A stretch of 38,228 bases of DNA from a virus (IMGVR_UViG_3300034198_020126:1-38228); one strand, 5' to 3'. Positions 24,185 through 30,457 are shown, counted from the first letter of the stretch. Notes: generated by a model not told the origin, from the sequence alone. A program made the numbers and translations.

Positions 24185-24646
24185 ATGAAATACAGAATCA
24201 GCGAAGACAGTGGTGCCTCAGAAATCATCGAAGCAGATGACCTCGAATCAGCCGTGGAGGCTGCCAAAGAATGGGCCTCAGAAGGCTCCTACGATGAGCG
24301 AGTGATGGTGTCGGTCTATGTCCAAGGCATCGACGACGATGGCGAGGACACAGACGAATATGAGTCGGCAGAAGTCGAAGCTGGGCCAGAGCCCGAGGCT
24401 CCTGAGTGCGCCGATGGCGAGGAGCACGAGTGGGAATCTCCGCATGAAATCGTCGGCGGACTCAAAGAGAACCCTGGCGTCTGGAGCAAAGGCGGCACCA
24501 CGATGACCTTCCATTCCGTGTGCTGCCACTGCGGCGCACACAAACACGAAACGAGCTACGGCTCGCAGCGTAATCCAGGTCAAGTCGATACTGTGACTTA
24601 TGAGAAAGCGGACGAGGCAACTCTGGAATGGGTAGCAAACCAATGA
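24185..24646 (+). CDS. Cassette A acidic protein, unknown
   Basis: This 153-aa protein is strongly acidic in the first half (SVYVQGIDDDGEDTDEYESA). The second half has HEWESPHEIVGGLKENPGVW and a CCHCGAHKHETSYGS segment that could bind a metal through Cys/His. It begins MKYRISEDSGASEIIEADDL, which resembles small phage or mobile-element proteins with an N-terminal beta hairpin. The leader is AACAAAAAA-like without Shine-Dalgarno. Function is unknown. Confidence 0.75.
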   Translation: MKYRISEDSGASEIIEADDLESAVEAAKEWASEGSYDERVMVSVYVQGIDDDGEDTDEYESAEVEAGPEPEAPECADGEEHEWESPHEIVGGLKENPGVWSKGGTTMTFHSVCCHCGAHKHETSYGSQRNPGQVDTVTYEKADEATLEWVANQ

Positions 24647-24837
24647 GCGCTCCCGAAGGAAACAAGAACGCCAAAAAGCCTGCCGCTGAAAAGCGGCAGG
24701 CTCCGGCCATCTACCTTCGCCCGACTCCAGCCGAGCGGAAGGAAATCATGAAATGGGCACGCGGGCAAAAGCTCTCCCGTGTGTGCATCGCAGCGGTGCT
24801 CTCGGTAGTCCGGGGGACGCCATTCGAGCAGCCCTAA
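24643..24837 (+). CDS. Cassette A small basic protein
   Basis: The ATG at 24643-24645 overlaps the previous stop (ATGA). The 64-aa product starts MSAPEGNKNAKKPAAEKRQ, has a helical region (PTPAERKEIMKWARGQKLSR) and ends in RGTPFEQP. It may be a small DNA-binding protein. Its stop TAA at 24835-24837 falls inside the R'' box CCCTAAC of the second attC. No family is recognised. The coupling suggests it acts with the acidic partner. Confidence 0.7.
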   Translation: MSAPEGNKNAKKPAAEKRQAPAIYLRPTPAERKEIMKWARGQKLSRVCIAAVLSVVRGTPFEQP

Positions 24838-24918
24838 CGCTGAGCTATGACAGCGCCGCGCAAATCTCCGCTTCGTGACAAGACGCTTCCGGCGCTTGTC
24901 ATCAGCGTCTTGTTCATG
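24832..24918 (+). repeat. attC: attC-like integron recombination site 2
   Basis: R'' CCCTAAC is at 24832-24838 and R' GTTCATG at 24912-24918 (cleavage expected after G24912). The left arm GCTGAGCTATGACAGCGCC (24839-24857) is answered by GGCGCTTGTCATCAGCGTC (24891-24909): GCTGA/TCAGC, TGACA/TGTCA and GCGCC/GGCGC pair, with bulged bases as in real attC sites. Alternative stems CAAGACGCT/AGCGTCTTG also exist. Confidence 0.82.
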
Positions 24919-24943
24919 GCCGAATTTCGACGTGTGAAAAATA

Positions 24944-24986
24944 GTTACATTTTCTTCTTGCGCTTGTGTAACGAAAGGTTACTTTC
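24944..24986 (+). promoter_or_regulatory. Operator-like repeats upstream of cassette B genes
   Basis: GTTACA (24944-24949) and TGTAAC (24966-24971) are inverted to each other. GAAAG-GTTA-CTTTC follows at 24973-24986. The stretch is AT-rich compared with its neighbours. This fits an autoregulated promoter bound by the cassette's own HTH protein; this is inference. Confidence 0.35.
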
Positions 24987-25037
24987 CGTGCGTTGCCACT
25001 GAGCGACACCAACACCAACACCAACCAAAATACGAAA

Positions 25038-25358
25038 ATGAAAACACCGACCACATTCGAAATCACCGCCGACCTTGAAGCATTCATGGAACGCGACGGA
25101 GCCAACTACACCGGCAACCTAGTAGTCCGCAGCGAGAAACTCGACGACTACGACATCTACCGCATCAACCTCGAAGGGTATTGGGGTCTCGACTTCGACT
25201 CCCTGACCAACAAGTCGGACAAGCTCGAACTTCCGGAAGCTGCCAACGAAAACAGCGGCGGCTGGACTGGCTGGCTTTGGGAGGAAGTTGAAGGCTTCGC
25301 CGCATGGGCCGAAGAAATGAAGTCACTGGTTCCCGCCACTGAGGAGGAAGAAGAATGA
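25038..25358 (+). CDS. Cassette B acidic protein, possible addiction partner
   Basis: The ATG at 25038 follows an A/C-rich leader (CCAACCAAAATACGAAA). The product is 106 aa. It has beta-rich sequence (TFEITADLEAFMERDGANYT, GNLVVRSEKLDDYDIYRINL), aromatic DFDSLTNKSD and GGWTGWLWEEVEGFAAWA segments and an acidic C-terminus (PATEEEEE). No known toxin family is recognised. It is coupled by ATGA to a small HTH protein, the usual order of cassette-borne toxin-antitoxin or regulator pairs. Confidence 0.7.
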   Translation: MKTPTTFEITADLEAFMERDGANYTGNLVVRSEKLDDYDIYRINLEGYWGLDFDSLTNKSDKLELPEAANENSGGWTGWLWEEVEGFAAWAEEMKSLVPATEEEEE

Positions 25359-25531
25359 GCCCCGAGGAATACAAAGCGATCCGCGAAAAGCTCGCCCTCA
25401 CGCAGGGCGGGCTTGCCGCCGTCCTCGGCGTCTCGCGGAAAACCGTGAACGCTAGGGAGAACGGCCAAACGCCAATCACGCACGAAGCGGCGCTTGCGAT
25501 CCGCGCACTCAAACCAAAACGCGCCAATTGA
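25355..25531 (+). CDS. Small XRE/Cro-type HTH protein
   Basis: This 58-aa protein reads MSPEEYKAIREKLALTQGGL, then AAVLGVSRKTVNARENGQTP and ITHEAALAIRALKPKRAN: a canonical five-helix HTH (LTQGGLAAVLGVSRKTVNARE). It has a real Shine-Dalgarno-like GAGGAGGAAG 4 bp before the ATG, unusual for this phage and consistent with foreign origin. It probably autoregulates the cassette pair; an antitoxin role is possible. Confidence 0.85.
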   Translation: MSPEEYKAIREKLALTQGGLAAVLGVSRKTVNARENGQTPITHEAALAIRALKPKRAN

Positions 25532-25532
25532 A

Positions 25533-25580
25533 GGCCATGAACAGTGTATTGAACAACCAGCCTTCGTCTAATTCATGAAC
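25533..25580 (+). repeat. Half attC / attI-like region before the integrase
   Basis: GGCCATGAAC (25533-25542) is the R'' of cassette B. A second CATGAAC follows 38 bp later at 25574-25580, spanning the integrase start codon and followed by GCTCAGC, which resembles the GCTGAGC after the R'' of attC2. No partner R' (GTTRRRY) arm is visible. It may be a truncated attC or an unusual attI. Confidence 0.45.
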
Positions 25581-26582
25581 GCTCAGCAGGTCCAACCGCA
25601 CCAGAAACCCGGCCTCGTTGCGGCATTCCGGCGCGTGGCAGCAACGGGCAAGCATGGCGTGCGACCACTGGCGAAGAAGACCGTGGAGACCTACCTCTTT
25701 TGGCTGCACCGCTTTGCCACGTCCACGGGCAAGGGAGCACGGCAGTGGATGGGCGACGATGTGGAGGCGTTCCTGTGGCAGCTGCACCGCGAGCGCTATG
25801 CGCCGAAGTCACGCAAGCAGGCGCTGTGCGCCTTGGTGTTCGTGTTCAAGAACGTCCTCGGCGTCGATGTGGGCACGCTGAACTTGCCCGCTATGCCAAA
25901 GGAACAACCCACGATTAAGATCATCCCGTCACGCGGTGAGATCGCTCGCATTTTTGCCGGGCTGCGCGGGCAGGCGCGAGTGATGGCGGGGCTGCTGTAT
26001 GGCTCGGGCCTGCGCGTCAATGAATGCTGTATGCTGCGGGTGAAGGATGTTGACTTTGAGTCGATGACCATCCGCGTGCATGAGGGCAAGGGGAACAAAG
26101 ATCGCCTGTGCCTGTTGCCGGTGAATCTGGTGGATGCCTTGCAGCGGCAGATTGGCTGGAGGGCGGCACTGCATGAGACGGACCTCAACCAAGGCGCTGG
26201 GTATGTGGAGATACCGGGCCGCATGGCGATCAAGGATAAGGGCGCAGCGCGGGATCTGCGCTGGCAGTTCCTCTTTGCCTCTGCTGCGGTGCGTGGGGTC
26301 TATCGCTGGCACACCACGCCCGAAATGATTCAGGGCTCGCTACGCAAAGCCGTGAAGGCGGCGGGCATTCTGAAGCGAGTAACCCCGCACACTCTGCGGC
26401 ACGCCTACTGCACGCACTCCATCCAGGCCGGTGTGGACGTGCCCACCGTGCAGGCCTTGATGGGACACGATGACATGGAGACAACCCAAGGCTATGCCCA
26501 CGCTGATAAGGCGCGGGGGTTCTCGCCTCTGGATGTGACTGAGCGTGTTGTCGTTCACTCACCCTTGGCCTGGGCCTCATGA
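25575..26582 (+). CDS. intI: Integron-type tyrosine recombinase (IntI-like)
   Basis: This 335-aa protein has all the catalytic residues: R147 in YGSGLRVNE, K172 in HEGKGNKDR, H272 and R275 in TPHTLRHAY, H298 in LMGHDD and Y307 in TTQGYAHAD. The extra segment between about 208 and 250 (GYVEIPGRMAIKDKGAARDL, RWQFLFASA, YRWHTTPEM) is the feature that separates integron integrases from XerC/D. The C-terminus FSPLDVT also matches IntI proteins. It reads in the same direction as the cassettes and lies at their far end, unlike classical integrons. Confidence 0.9.
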   Translation: MNAQQVQPHQKPGLVAAFRRVAATGKHGVRPLAKKTVETYLFWLHRFATSTGKGARQWMGDDVEAFLWQLHRERYAPKSRKQALCALVFVFKNVLGVDVGTLNLPAMPKEQPTIKIIPSRGEIARIFAGLRGQARVMAGLLYGSGLRVNECCMLRVKDVDFESMTIRVHEGKGNKDRLCLLPVNLVDALQRQIGWRAALHETDLNQGAGYVEIPGRMAIKDKGAARDLRWQFLFASAAVRGVYRWHTTPEMIQGSLRKAVKAAGILKRVTPHTLRHAYCTHSIQAGVDVPTVQALMGHDDMETTQGYAHADKARGFSPLDVTERVVVHSPLAWAS

Positions 26583-26791
26583 AGCCCAAGCCCAAACCGC
26601 CAGCCAAGAAGTGGCCGAAGATCGTGCCGGTAATCGTGCCTGCTCCGCCGCCGTGTGAGCCGGTGCTGTTGTCAAAGCCTTTGCCATGCCGTTGCAAAGG
26701 AACGGTCGCCGTTCGTGGTGGCGGCTCGGATCTGTGGAGCTGCCCCTGCGGGAAGACTTACACAACGAAGCAGCTGGCGGCTTATCGGTGA
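26579..26791 (+). CDS. Small zinc-ribbon protein coupled to the integrase
   Basis: This 70-aa protein overlaps the integrase stop by ATGA. It has a Lys/Pro-rich N-terminus (MKPKPKPPAKKWPKIVPVIV), then CRCKGTVAVRGGGSDLWSCP with CGK, a four-cysteine zinc-ribbon pattern (C-x-C ... C-x-C). It ends KQLAAYR. It could bind DNA or be a small partner of the integrase; this is inference from coupling alone. Confidence 0.65.
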   Translation: MKPKPKPPAKKWPKIVPVIVPAPPPCEPVLLSKPLPCRCKGTVAVRGGGSDLWSCPCGKTYTTKQLAAYR

Positions 26792-26836
26792 TAGCTGATA
26801 GCTGATGGCTGATGGCTGATAGTGGAAAGAGGAAAG
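26788..26836. repeat. GCTGATAG array plus GGAAAG
   Basis: GGTGATAGCTGATAGCTGAT is followed by GGCTGATGGCTGATAG, then GTGGAAAGAGGAAAGC. The segment separates the integron module from the leftward accessory genes. Confidence 0.9.
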
Positions 26837-26840
26837 CTGA

Positions 26841-27329
26841 TCACTGGACGGGCTTGGCCCGCAGGATGGCGGTCAGGATGCACAGCACGCCGATGAAAGC
26901 GATGAAGGCGGCAAGGGCATAGACCATGGTCTGCTCATGCAGCAGGCCCACGTTGTGCACGCGGTGGCCTGTGCTGGCTACCATCAGCGTGGTGTCCATT
27001 CCCGTGGCGAAGTAGCCCACCACGCCACCCAGGAAGATGATCAGCACGCCGATGGCGGTCAGGTTGCGCCGGGTGGTGTCCACGGGCTGCTGTCTCAACG
27101 CAGGGGCCGCGACTGATGCCCGTGCAATGAAGCCAGCGCGCCATGCTAGCACTCCAACGGCCAGCCATCCCATAGCCATGGCAAACGTAATGCTCCCCGT
27201 GCCGCCCATCACCACCATGCCGATGGCGATGGCAATGCCGATGATGATCAACCCTTCGCGATTGCTCGGCTCGTTACGAACGGGCTCTTCACTCGGTAGC
27301 GTTTCAGTGCGTGAGGTCTCGGAGTTCAT
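26841..27329 (-). CDS. Four-helix membrane protein, unknown
   Basis: This 162-aa protein has an acidic N-terminus (MNSETSRTETLPSEEPVRNE) and four membrane helices: LIIIGIAIAIGMVVMGG, ITFAMAMGWLAVGVLAW, LTAIGVLIIFLGGVVGYF and MVYALAAFIAFIGVLCILTA. It is one of only three leftward genes between two rightward blocks and upstream of the repressor, which suits a lysogeny-expressed function such as superinfection exclusion; this is inference. Confidence 0.65.
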   Translation of the reverse strand: MNSETSRTETLPSEEPVRNEPSNREGLIIIGIAIAIGMVVMGGTGSITFAMAMGWLAVGVLAWRAGFIARASVAAPALRQQPVDTTRRNLTAIGVLIIFLGGVVGYFATGMDTTLMVASTGHRVHNVGLLHEQTMVYALAAFIAFIGVLCILTAILRAKPVQ

Positions 27330-27359
27330 GGCTTGTCTTCTTGGAGTTTCGGTTACCGA

Positions 27360-27554
27360 CTAAATTTCTTCCGCGCAGTGCCGCACGCAGGCAGCGCAGC
27401 AGTTGCACAGTGTCTCGCTGTCATCCCTTACCTCTTCGGCATAGGGGCAGGTGTGGGGCTCTGCTGCTGGTTCCTTGCCGCACTCCTGGCAGAGACCAGT
27501 GGGGCTGTTTCTGTTCGCCTCTTCATGGCAAGCTGGGCAAGCGTCGGGTTTCAT
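27360..27554 (-). CDS. Small Cys-rich protein
   Basis: The ATG at 27552-27554 gives 64 aa; a TTG seven codons upstream is less likely. Cysteines are in CPACHEEANRNSPTGLCQEC, then HTCPYAEE and LCNCCAACVRHCAEEI, a multi-zinc pattern. It lies directly downstream of the repressor in one transcription unit. Function is not recognised. Confidence 0.6.
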   Translation of the reverse strand: MKPDACPACHEEANRNSPTGLCQECGKEPAAEPHTCPYAEEVRDDSETLCNCCAACVRHCAEEI

Positions 27555-27571
27555 GGCTCGGTTGTCTGTGG

Positions 27572-27913
27572 TCAAGGTTCGGAAAGCCCGTCTTCCTGCT
27601 CAGTGCGCTTGTGCTTGTGCCGCTTGTTGGTGCTGCGGTAAGTCACGCTTTTGGGCTTGGGGAGCTTGGTCTTGGTGGGCGCATCGTTTAGCATGGTCAC
27701 GCTGCTTGCACGCGGCCTGCCTCCCTTGCCTTTACGGTCGGGAGCGATCACGGATTCAGAGGGCAAATCAATGCCTAGTTCCTTGAGCTTTTCGGCCACT
27801 GCTTCACGCAGGAACTGCGAGCGCGACACCTGTCCGCGACCAAGGTCTAGCTGCTCCACGAAGGTGGCATCGGCTTTGAATCCGAGGAAGGCACTGTCGG
27901 TGGGGGCGGGCAT
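27572..27913 (-). CDS. RHH-family repressor candidate
   Basis: This 113-aa protein has an N-terminal ribbon-helix-helix (AFLGFKADATFVEQLDLGRG, QVSRSQFLREAVAEKLKELG) followed by a long basic, Lys/Arg-rich tail (RKGKGGRPRAS, STNKRHKHKRTEQEDG). It diverges from another RHH-like gene across an operator-rich gap, the position of the immunity repressor in transposable phages. It is transcribed with two leftward genes, probably the lysogenic operon. Confidence 0.7.
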   Translation of the reverse strand: MPAPTDSAFLGFKADATFVEQLDLGRGQVSRSQFLREAVAEKLKELGIDLPSESVIAPDRKGKGGRPRASSVTMLNDAPTKTKLPKPKSVTYRSTNKRHKHKRTEQEDGLSEP

Positions 27914-27931
27914 CTGAAGGCCAATTGAACC

Positions 27932-27996
27932 GAGTTTAAACTTTTTTCAAACTCATTGTTGACGCGCGTTTTAACTCAGTTAAACTCAGTTACAAT
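27932..27996. promoter_or_regulatory. Divergent operator/promoter region of the early switch
   Basis: GAGTTT (27932-27937), AAACTC (27949-27954), AACTCAGTT (27973-27981) and AAACTCAGTT (27982-27991) are repeated half-sites in direct and inverted order. TTGACG (27959-27964) and TACAAT (27991-27996) look like promoter boxes, but they are 26 bp apart, so at least one is not in use. The half-sites overlap the region where the early promoter should be. Confidence 0.65.
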
Positions 27997-28011
27997 CCCA
28001 AACGATTCAAC

Positions 28012-28209
28012 ATGAGAACCCGAAGCGCAAACAAAAAGCCCATGCAACGCGGCAAAGTCCGCAAGGCCGAGAGCACTCTGATCGGTGCCTACTTTCCCCA
28101 CGCTGAGGCAGACGTCATCACTCGCACGGTGCAGCGCCTGGACACTGACACCTCCAAGTTTCTGCGCGCTGCTGTGCGGGAGAAGCTGCAACGCGAATCC
28201 GCTGCCTAA
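28012..28209 (+). CDS. Small RHH-like regulator, first early gene
   Basis: This 65-aa basic protein has an N-terminus (MRTRSANKKPMQRGKVRKAE) followed by TLIGAYFPHAEADVITRTVQ and DTDTSKFLRAAVREKLQRES. The last part parallels SRSQFLREAVAEKLKEL of the divergent repressor. It occupies the position of Ner/Cro in Mu-like phages but has an RHH and not an HTH fold. The two may compete for the same AACTC sites. Confidence 0.65.
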   Translation: MRTRSANKKPMQRGKVRKAESTLIGAYFPHAEADVITRTVQRLDTDTSKFLRAAVREKLQRESAA

Positions 28210-28212
28210 CCC

Positions 28213-28308
28213 ATGACTGATCCACCACCTGCTGCGCTGATCCTGATCACCGTGCTCTGCCTCGCCTTCTTCCTCGCTGTCTTCTCCACCTTCCACCCTC
28301 GCCGCTGA
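28213..28308 (+). CDS. 31-aa single-membrane-span peptide
   Basis: It begins at an ATG 3 bp after the previous stop and ends at TGA 28306-28308. The sequence MTDPPPAALILITVLCLAFF continues with LAVFSTFHPRR: one hydrophobic helix with a positive C-terminus. It is packed tightly between two early genes, so it is probably expressed. Function unknown. Confidence 0.45.
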   Translation: MTDPPPAALILITVLCLAFFLAVFSTFHPRR

Positions 28309-28315
28309 TTCTGTT

Positions 28316-28660
28316 ATGACCCTCTCCCTCTCTGATGACCTGCTCTATGATGTGGGCGAGCTACTGGCCCGCAAGGTCCATGGCCTCGCGCAGTCGCGCC
28401 GCCTCGCCACGGTCTGCTCGTGCCGTCCGCCAGTAGCGACGGACTACCGCACCCACGCAAGTATCCGCGCCACGCTGCGGCAGCTGGAGCGCGGCACTTG
28501 GCAGCGGGCCACGGTGCTGGGTGCCATGAAGCGGGCGATCCGTGCCGAGCGCCTGCTCCACGGCTACGCGAATTGGCTGGAGGCCGTGCGCGCCACCGAC
28601 CGCGAGCAAGGCGTGGCCACGATCTACCGCCCCAATCAACCCGGCCAGTTCCTCCCATGA
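28316..28660 (+). CDS. Early protein, unknown (114 aa)
   Basis: The helical, basic sequence is MTLSLSDDLLYDVGELLARK, then TDYRTHASIRATLRQLERGT and ATVLGAMKRAIRAERLLHGY. There is no signal or membrane segment. It is coupled by ATGA to the next small membrane protein. No family recognised. Confidence 0.6.
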   Translation: MTLSLSDDLLYDVGELLARKVHGLAQSRRLATVCSCRPPVATDYRTHASIRATLRQLERGTWQRATVLGAMKRAIRAERLLHGYANWLEAVRATDREQGVATIYRPNQPGQFLP

Positions 28661-28812
28661 TCGCCTCCCTTGTCACCCTCTCCCTGGCTGCTGCTGCGCC
28701 TGCGGTTTCGCCGGAGCCCTTCACGCTGAACGATGGCCTCTGGTTCCTGTTCATCTGGGTCTGTTTTGCCGGTGGTCTGTTCTTCGGCATGTGGCTCACC
28801 AGCCGCACCTAA
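28657..28812 (+). CDS. 51-aa membrane peptide
   Basis: The ATG overlaps the previous stop (ATGA); the TAA is at 28810-28812. The product MIASLVTLSLAAAAPAVSPE, then GLWFLFIWVCFAGGLFFGMW and LTSRT has a signal-like N-terminus and a membrane helix. It may be an early membrane effector of the phage. Family unknown. Confidence 0.55.
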   Translation: MIASLVTLSLAAAAPAVSPEPFTLNDGLWFLFIWVCFAGGLFFGMWLTSRT

Positions 28813-28821
28813 CCCACCCCA

Positions 28822-28839
28822 GCGGGCAAGAGTGCCCGC
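28822..28839 (+). terminator. GCGGGCA hairpin (terminator-like, dispersed)
   Basis: GCGGGCA-AGAG-TGCCCGC forms a perfect 7-bp stem with a 4-nt loop, followed by ACTCCTTTCCC. The same segment with ACCCCCAGCGGGC context recurs at 30467-30484, both times just after a TAA. There is no strong U-run, so termination is uncertain and a dispersed palindromic repeat is the alternative. Confidence 0.5.
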
Positions 28840-28885
28840 ACTCCTTTCCCTTCAACCTCAACCCTCAACCTCAACTCTGCTCTCC

Positions 28886-29176
28886 ATGACTGCCCTCGCC
28901 CTGCCCTTCCCTCTTGCCCCTGCCCGTGATTCCCTGCCTGCGCTCAAGCTGCTGCCACCGCCTGCGGTGAGTCGCTTCGAAACGGAGTTGCAACGCTTCC
29001 GCGAAACCTTGGCAACGATCAAGGCCCGCACTGGCCCCGATGTGCTGGCGCGGTTACGCCCCTGCACCCTCCGCGAATCGGGCGCACTGCCCGGCTACAC
29101 GCCCGAGGTGCACAGCATCTCCACCCCCAGCGCGCTGATCGTGCGTGGCCACTTGTCCGGCGTCTGCCTCTTCTGA
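28886..29176 (+). CDS. Early protein, unknown (96 aa)
   Basis: The ATG at 28886-28888 follows a CTCAACCTCAACTCTGCTCTCC leader-type repeat, here split as CTCAACCTCAACTCTG. The product has a Pro-rich N-terminus (MTALALPFPLAPARDSLPAL), a helical middle (FETELQRFRETLATIKARTG) and ends SALIVRGHLSGVCLF. The frame remains open further upstream, but only through the leader repeat, so the ATG is preferred. Not recognised. Confidence 0.55.
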   Translation: MTALALPFPLAPARDSLPALKLLPPPAVSRFETELQRFRETLATIKARTGPDVLARLRPCTLRESGALPGYTPEVHSISTPSALIVRGHLSGVCLF

Positions 29177-29189
29177 TCTACCTCCCCTC

Positions 29190-29217
29190 TATCAGCTATC
29201 GACCATCAGCTATCAGC
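29190..29217. repeat. Short CTATCAGC array
   Basis: TATCAGCTATCGACCATCAG then CTATCAGC lies immediately upstream of the HTH gene. It is the opposite orientation of the GCTGATAG family. Confidence 0.85.
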
Positions 29218-29222
29218 CCTTC

Positions 29223-29789
29223 ATGAAGCCCCCACGCACCCAAAAAGGCACCAAGCGCAGCCGTCCGGCCTTGCTGCCGAAGCTGGTGCTAGAGCCTGGG
29301 CATGAGACGCTCAAGCCGCTGCTGCTCCACATGCTGAAGAAGCCCCGCAGCTATGTCAAGACACCGGACGCGGCACGGTTTATCGGCTGCACACATTCCC
29401 AGGTCATTGAGGCCATCACCATGGGCCTATTAGATGCTCACCGCAATGGCCTGGAAACGGGGTCGGGCGGGCATTGGCAAATCTACCCGGCCTCGCTCCT
29501 TCGCTTCGTGATCGAGCGCCGGGCGCAGGCGGTGACCGCGCCGAACGCGAGTTACCTACTCTGTCATGTGCTGGCCCATCACCTCACCACCGAAGGCAAG
29601 GCCGCGCTGCTGCAACTGCTCACCGAGCTGCTGAGCCGCGATGCCAAAGCCGCCACCGCCCTGGGCCTGCCACCGGCGGATCACGAGAGGACCGCGCAAC
29701 TCTTTGCCCTGGGCCGGGAGCAGGGGACGGCGAAGCCGGAGCGCGGCAAGAGCGCGGCGCAGCGCGAGACGCAGGCGGCGCTGCTGTAG
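29223..29789 (+). CDS. HTH (excisionase/MerR-like) DNA-binding protein
   Basis: The ATG at 29223 gives 188 aa. The basic N-terminus is followed by an HTH-17-type domain (SYVKTPDAARFIGCTHSQVI, EAITMGLLDAHRNG, GGHWQIYPASLLRFV), as in excisionases and Mer-type regulators. The C-terminal helical part ends in a charged tail. It precedes the Gam-like gene and may help regulate the early operon or the transposition complex. Confidence 0.65.
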   Translation: MKPPRTQKGTKRSRPALLPKLVLEPGHETLKPLLLHMLKKPRSYVKTPDAARFIGCTHSQVIEAITMGLLDAHRNGLETGSGGHWQIYPASLLRFVIERRAQAVTAPNASYLLCHVLAHHLTTEGKAALLQLLTELLSRDAKAATALGLPPADHERTAQLFALGREQGTAKPERGKSAAQRETQAALL

Positions 29790-29860
29790 AACGGCAGAAC
29801 GGTAGAACCGAACAACGAATCTCAGTCAACATTCAACCTCAACTTCAACCTCAACTCACC

Positions 29861-30457
29861 ATGCCACCTCCATCGAAGAAAAGAGCCATCACCATCCCCC
29901 AAAGCTCCGCGCAACTGGTCGCGCTTGTCAGCGAACTGAACCTCGCCCATGTGCAGAAAGCCAAGATCGAAGCCGAGGCCGAGGAGGCCAAGATCAAAGC
30001 TGAGCAGGCTTTTGCTGAGCGCCTGGAAGTCACCAAGAAGACGATCAACGAAGGCCTGCGCCTGCTGAAAGCCTGGGCTCTGGCTAATCGCCAAACAGAG
30101 TTCAAAGACGAGGCGAAGAGCCTGGAGGTTCTCGGGTGTCGCTTTGGCTGGAAGACCGGGAACCCGGCCACGGATGTGGCAGACGGGACCGAGTGGGAAG
30201 ATGTGACCACCATGCTGCTGAGCCTGCGCACGCATGGCGAAATGGCAGACTCCTCACCGGCAGAGCAGGAGCTGGGCGCGCTCGCCGCCAGTCTGCTGCG
30301 CGATGTAGTGGAACCGAACAAGGCCGAGATGATCGCCCGCCGCGTAGACACCGCTGTGATGAGCCTGCTGAAATCCATCGGCGTGACGATCAGCGCCAAG
30401 GAACGCTTCTTCTTTGAGCCCTCTCTAGAACCCACGGCACGCACGCTGAACGCCTAA
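29861..30457 (+). CDS. gam: Mu Gam-like host-nuclease inhibitor
   Basis: The ATG at 29861 gives 198 aa after an ACCTCAACTTCAACCTCAAC leader. The N-terminal long helix (LNLAHVQKAKIEAEAEEAKI) continues to AWALANRQTEFKDEAKSLEV. The beta segment LGCRFGWKTGNPATDVAD and the C-terminal VTISAKERFFFEPSLEP match the Mu Gam fold (helical hairpin plus beta). It should bind free DNA ends and protect them from RecBCD-type nucleases. Position in the early operon agrees with Mu. Confidence 0.75.
   Translation: MPPPSKKRAITIPQSSAQLVALVSELNLAHVQKAKIEAEAEEAKIKAEQAFAERLEVTKKTINEGLRLLKAWALANRQTEFKDEAKSLEVLGCRFGWKTGNPATDVADGTEWEDVTTMLLSLRTHGEMADSSPAEQELGALAASLLRDVVEPNKAEMIARRVDTAVMSLLKSIGVTISAKERFFFEPSLEPTARTLNA

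Larger units (their letters stand above)
24029..24912 (+). mobile_element. Integron gene cassette A (884 bp)
   Basis: In the canonical model a cassette starts at TTRRRY after the R' cleavage G and ends with its own attC. Here GTTAGGGCTGC (24028-24038) is exactly complementary over 11 bp to GCAGCCCTAAC (24828-24838), the R'' of the next attC. This proves a matching cassette end in the circular form. It carries two genes, both oriented toward the attC. Confidence 0.85.
24913..25542 (+). mobile_element. Integron gene cassette B (630 bp)
   Basis: The start GTTCATGGCC (24912-24921) is exactly complementary over 10 bp to GGCCATGAAC at 25533-25542, just after the last gene, as expected of a cassette start and its own R''. 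It carries its own promoter-like region and two overlapping genes. The right half of its attC is not evident before the integrase gene begins. Confidence 0.75.

Noticed and set aside
28808-28844. ACCTAACCC followed by a GC-rich hairpin as an attC site
   Set aside because: There is no R' box after the hairpin and no long arms. The same hairpin after the Gam gene shows it is a different repeat.
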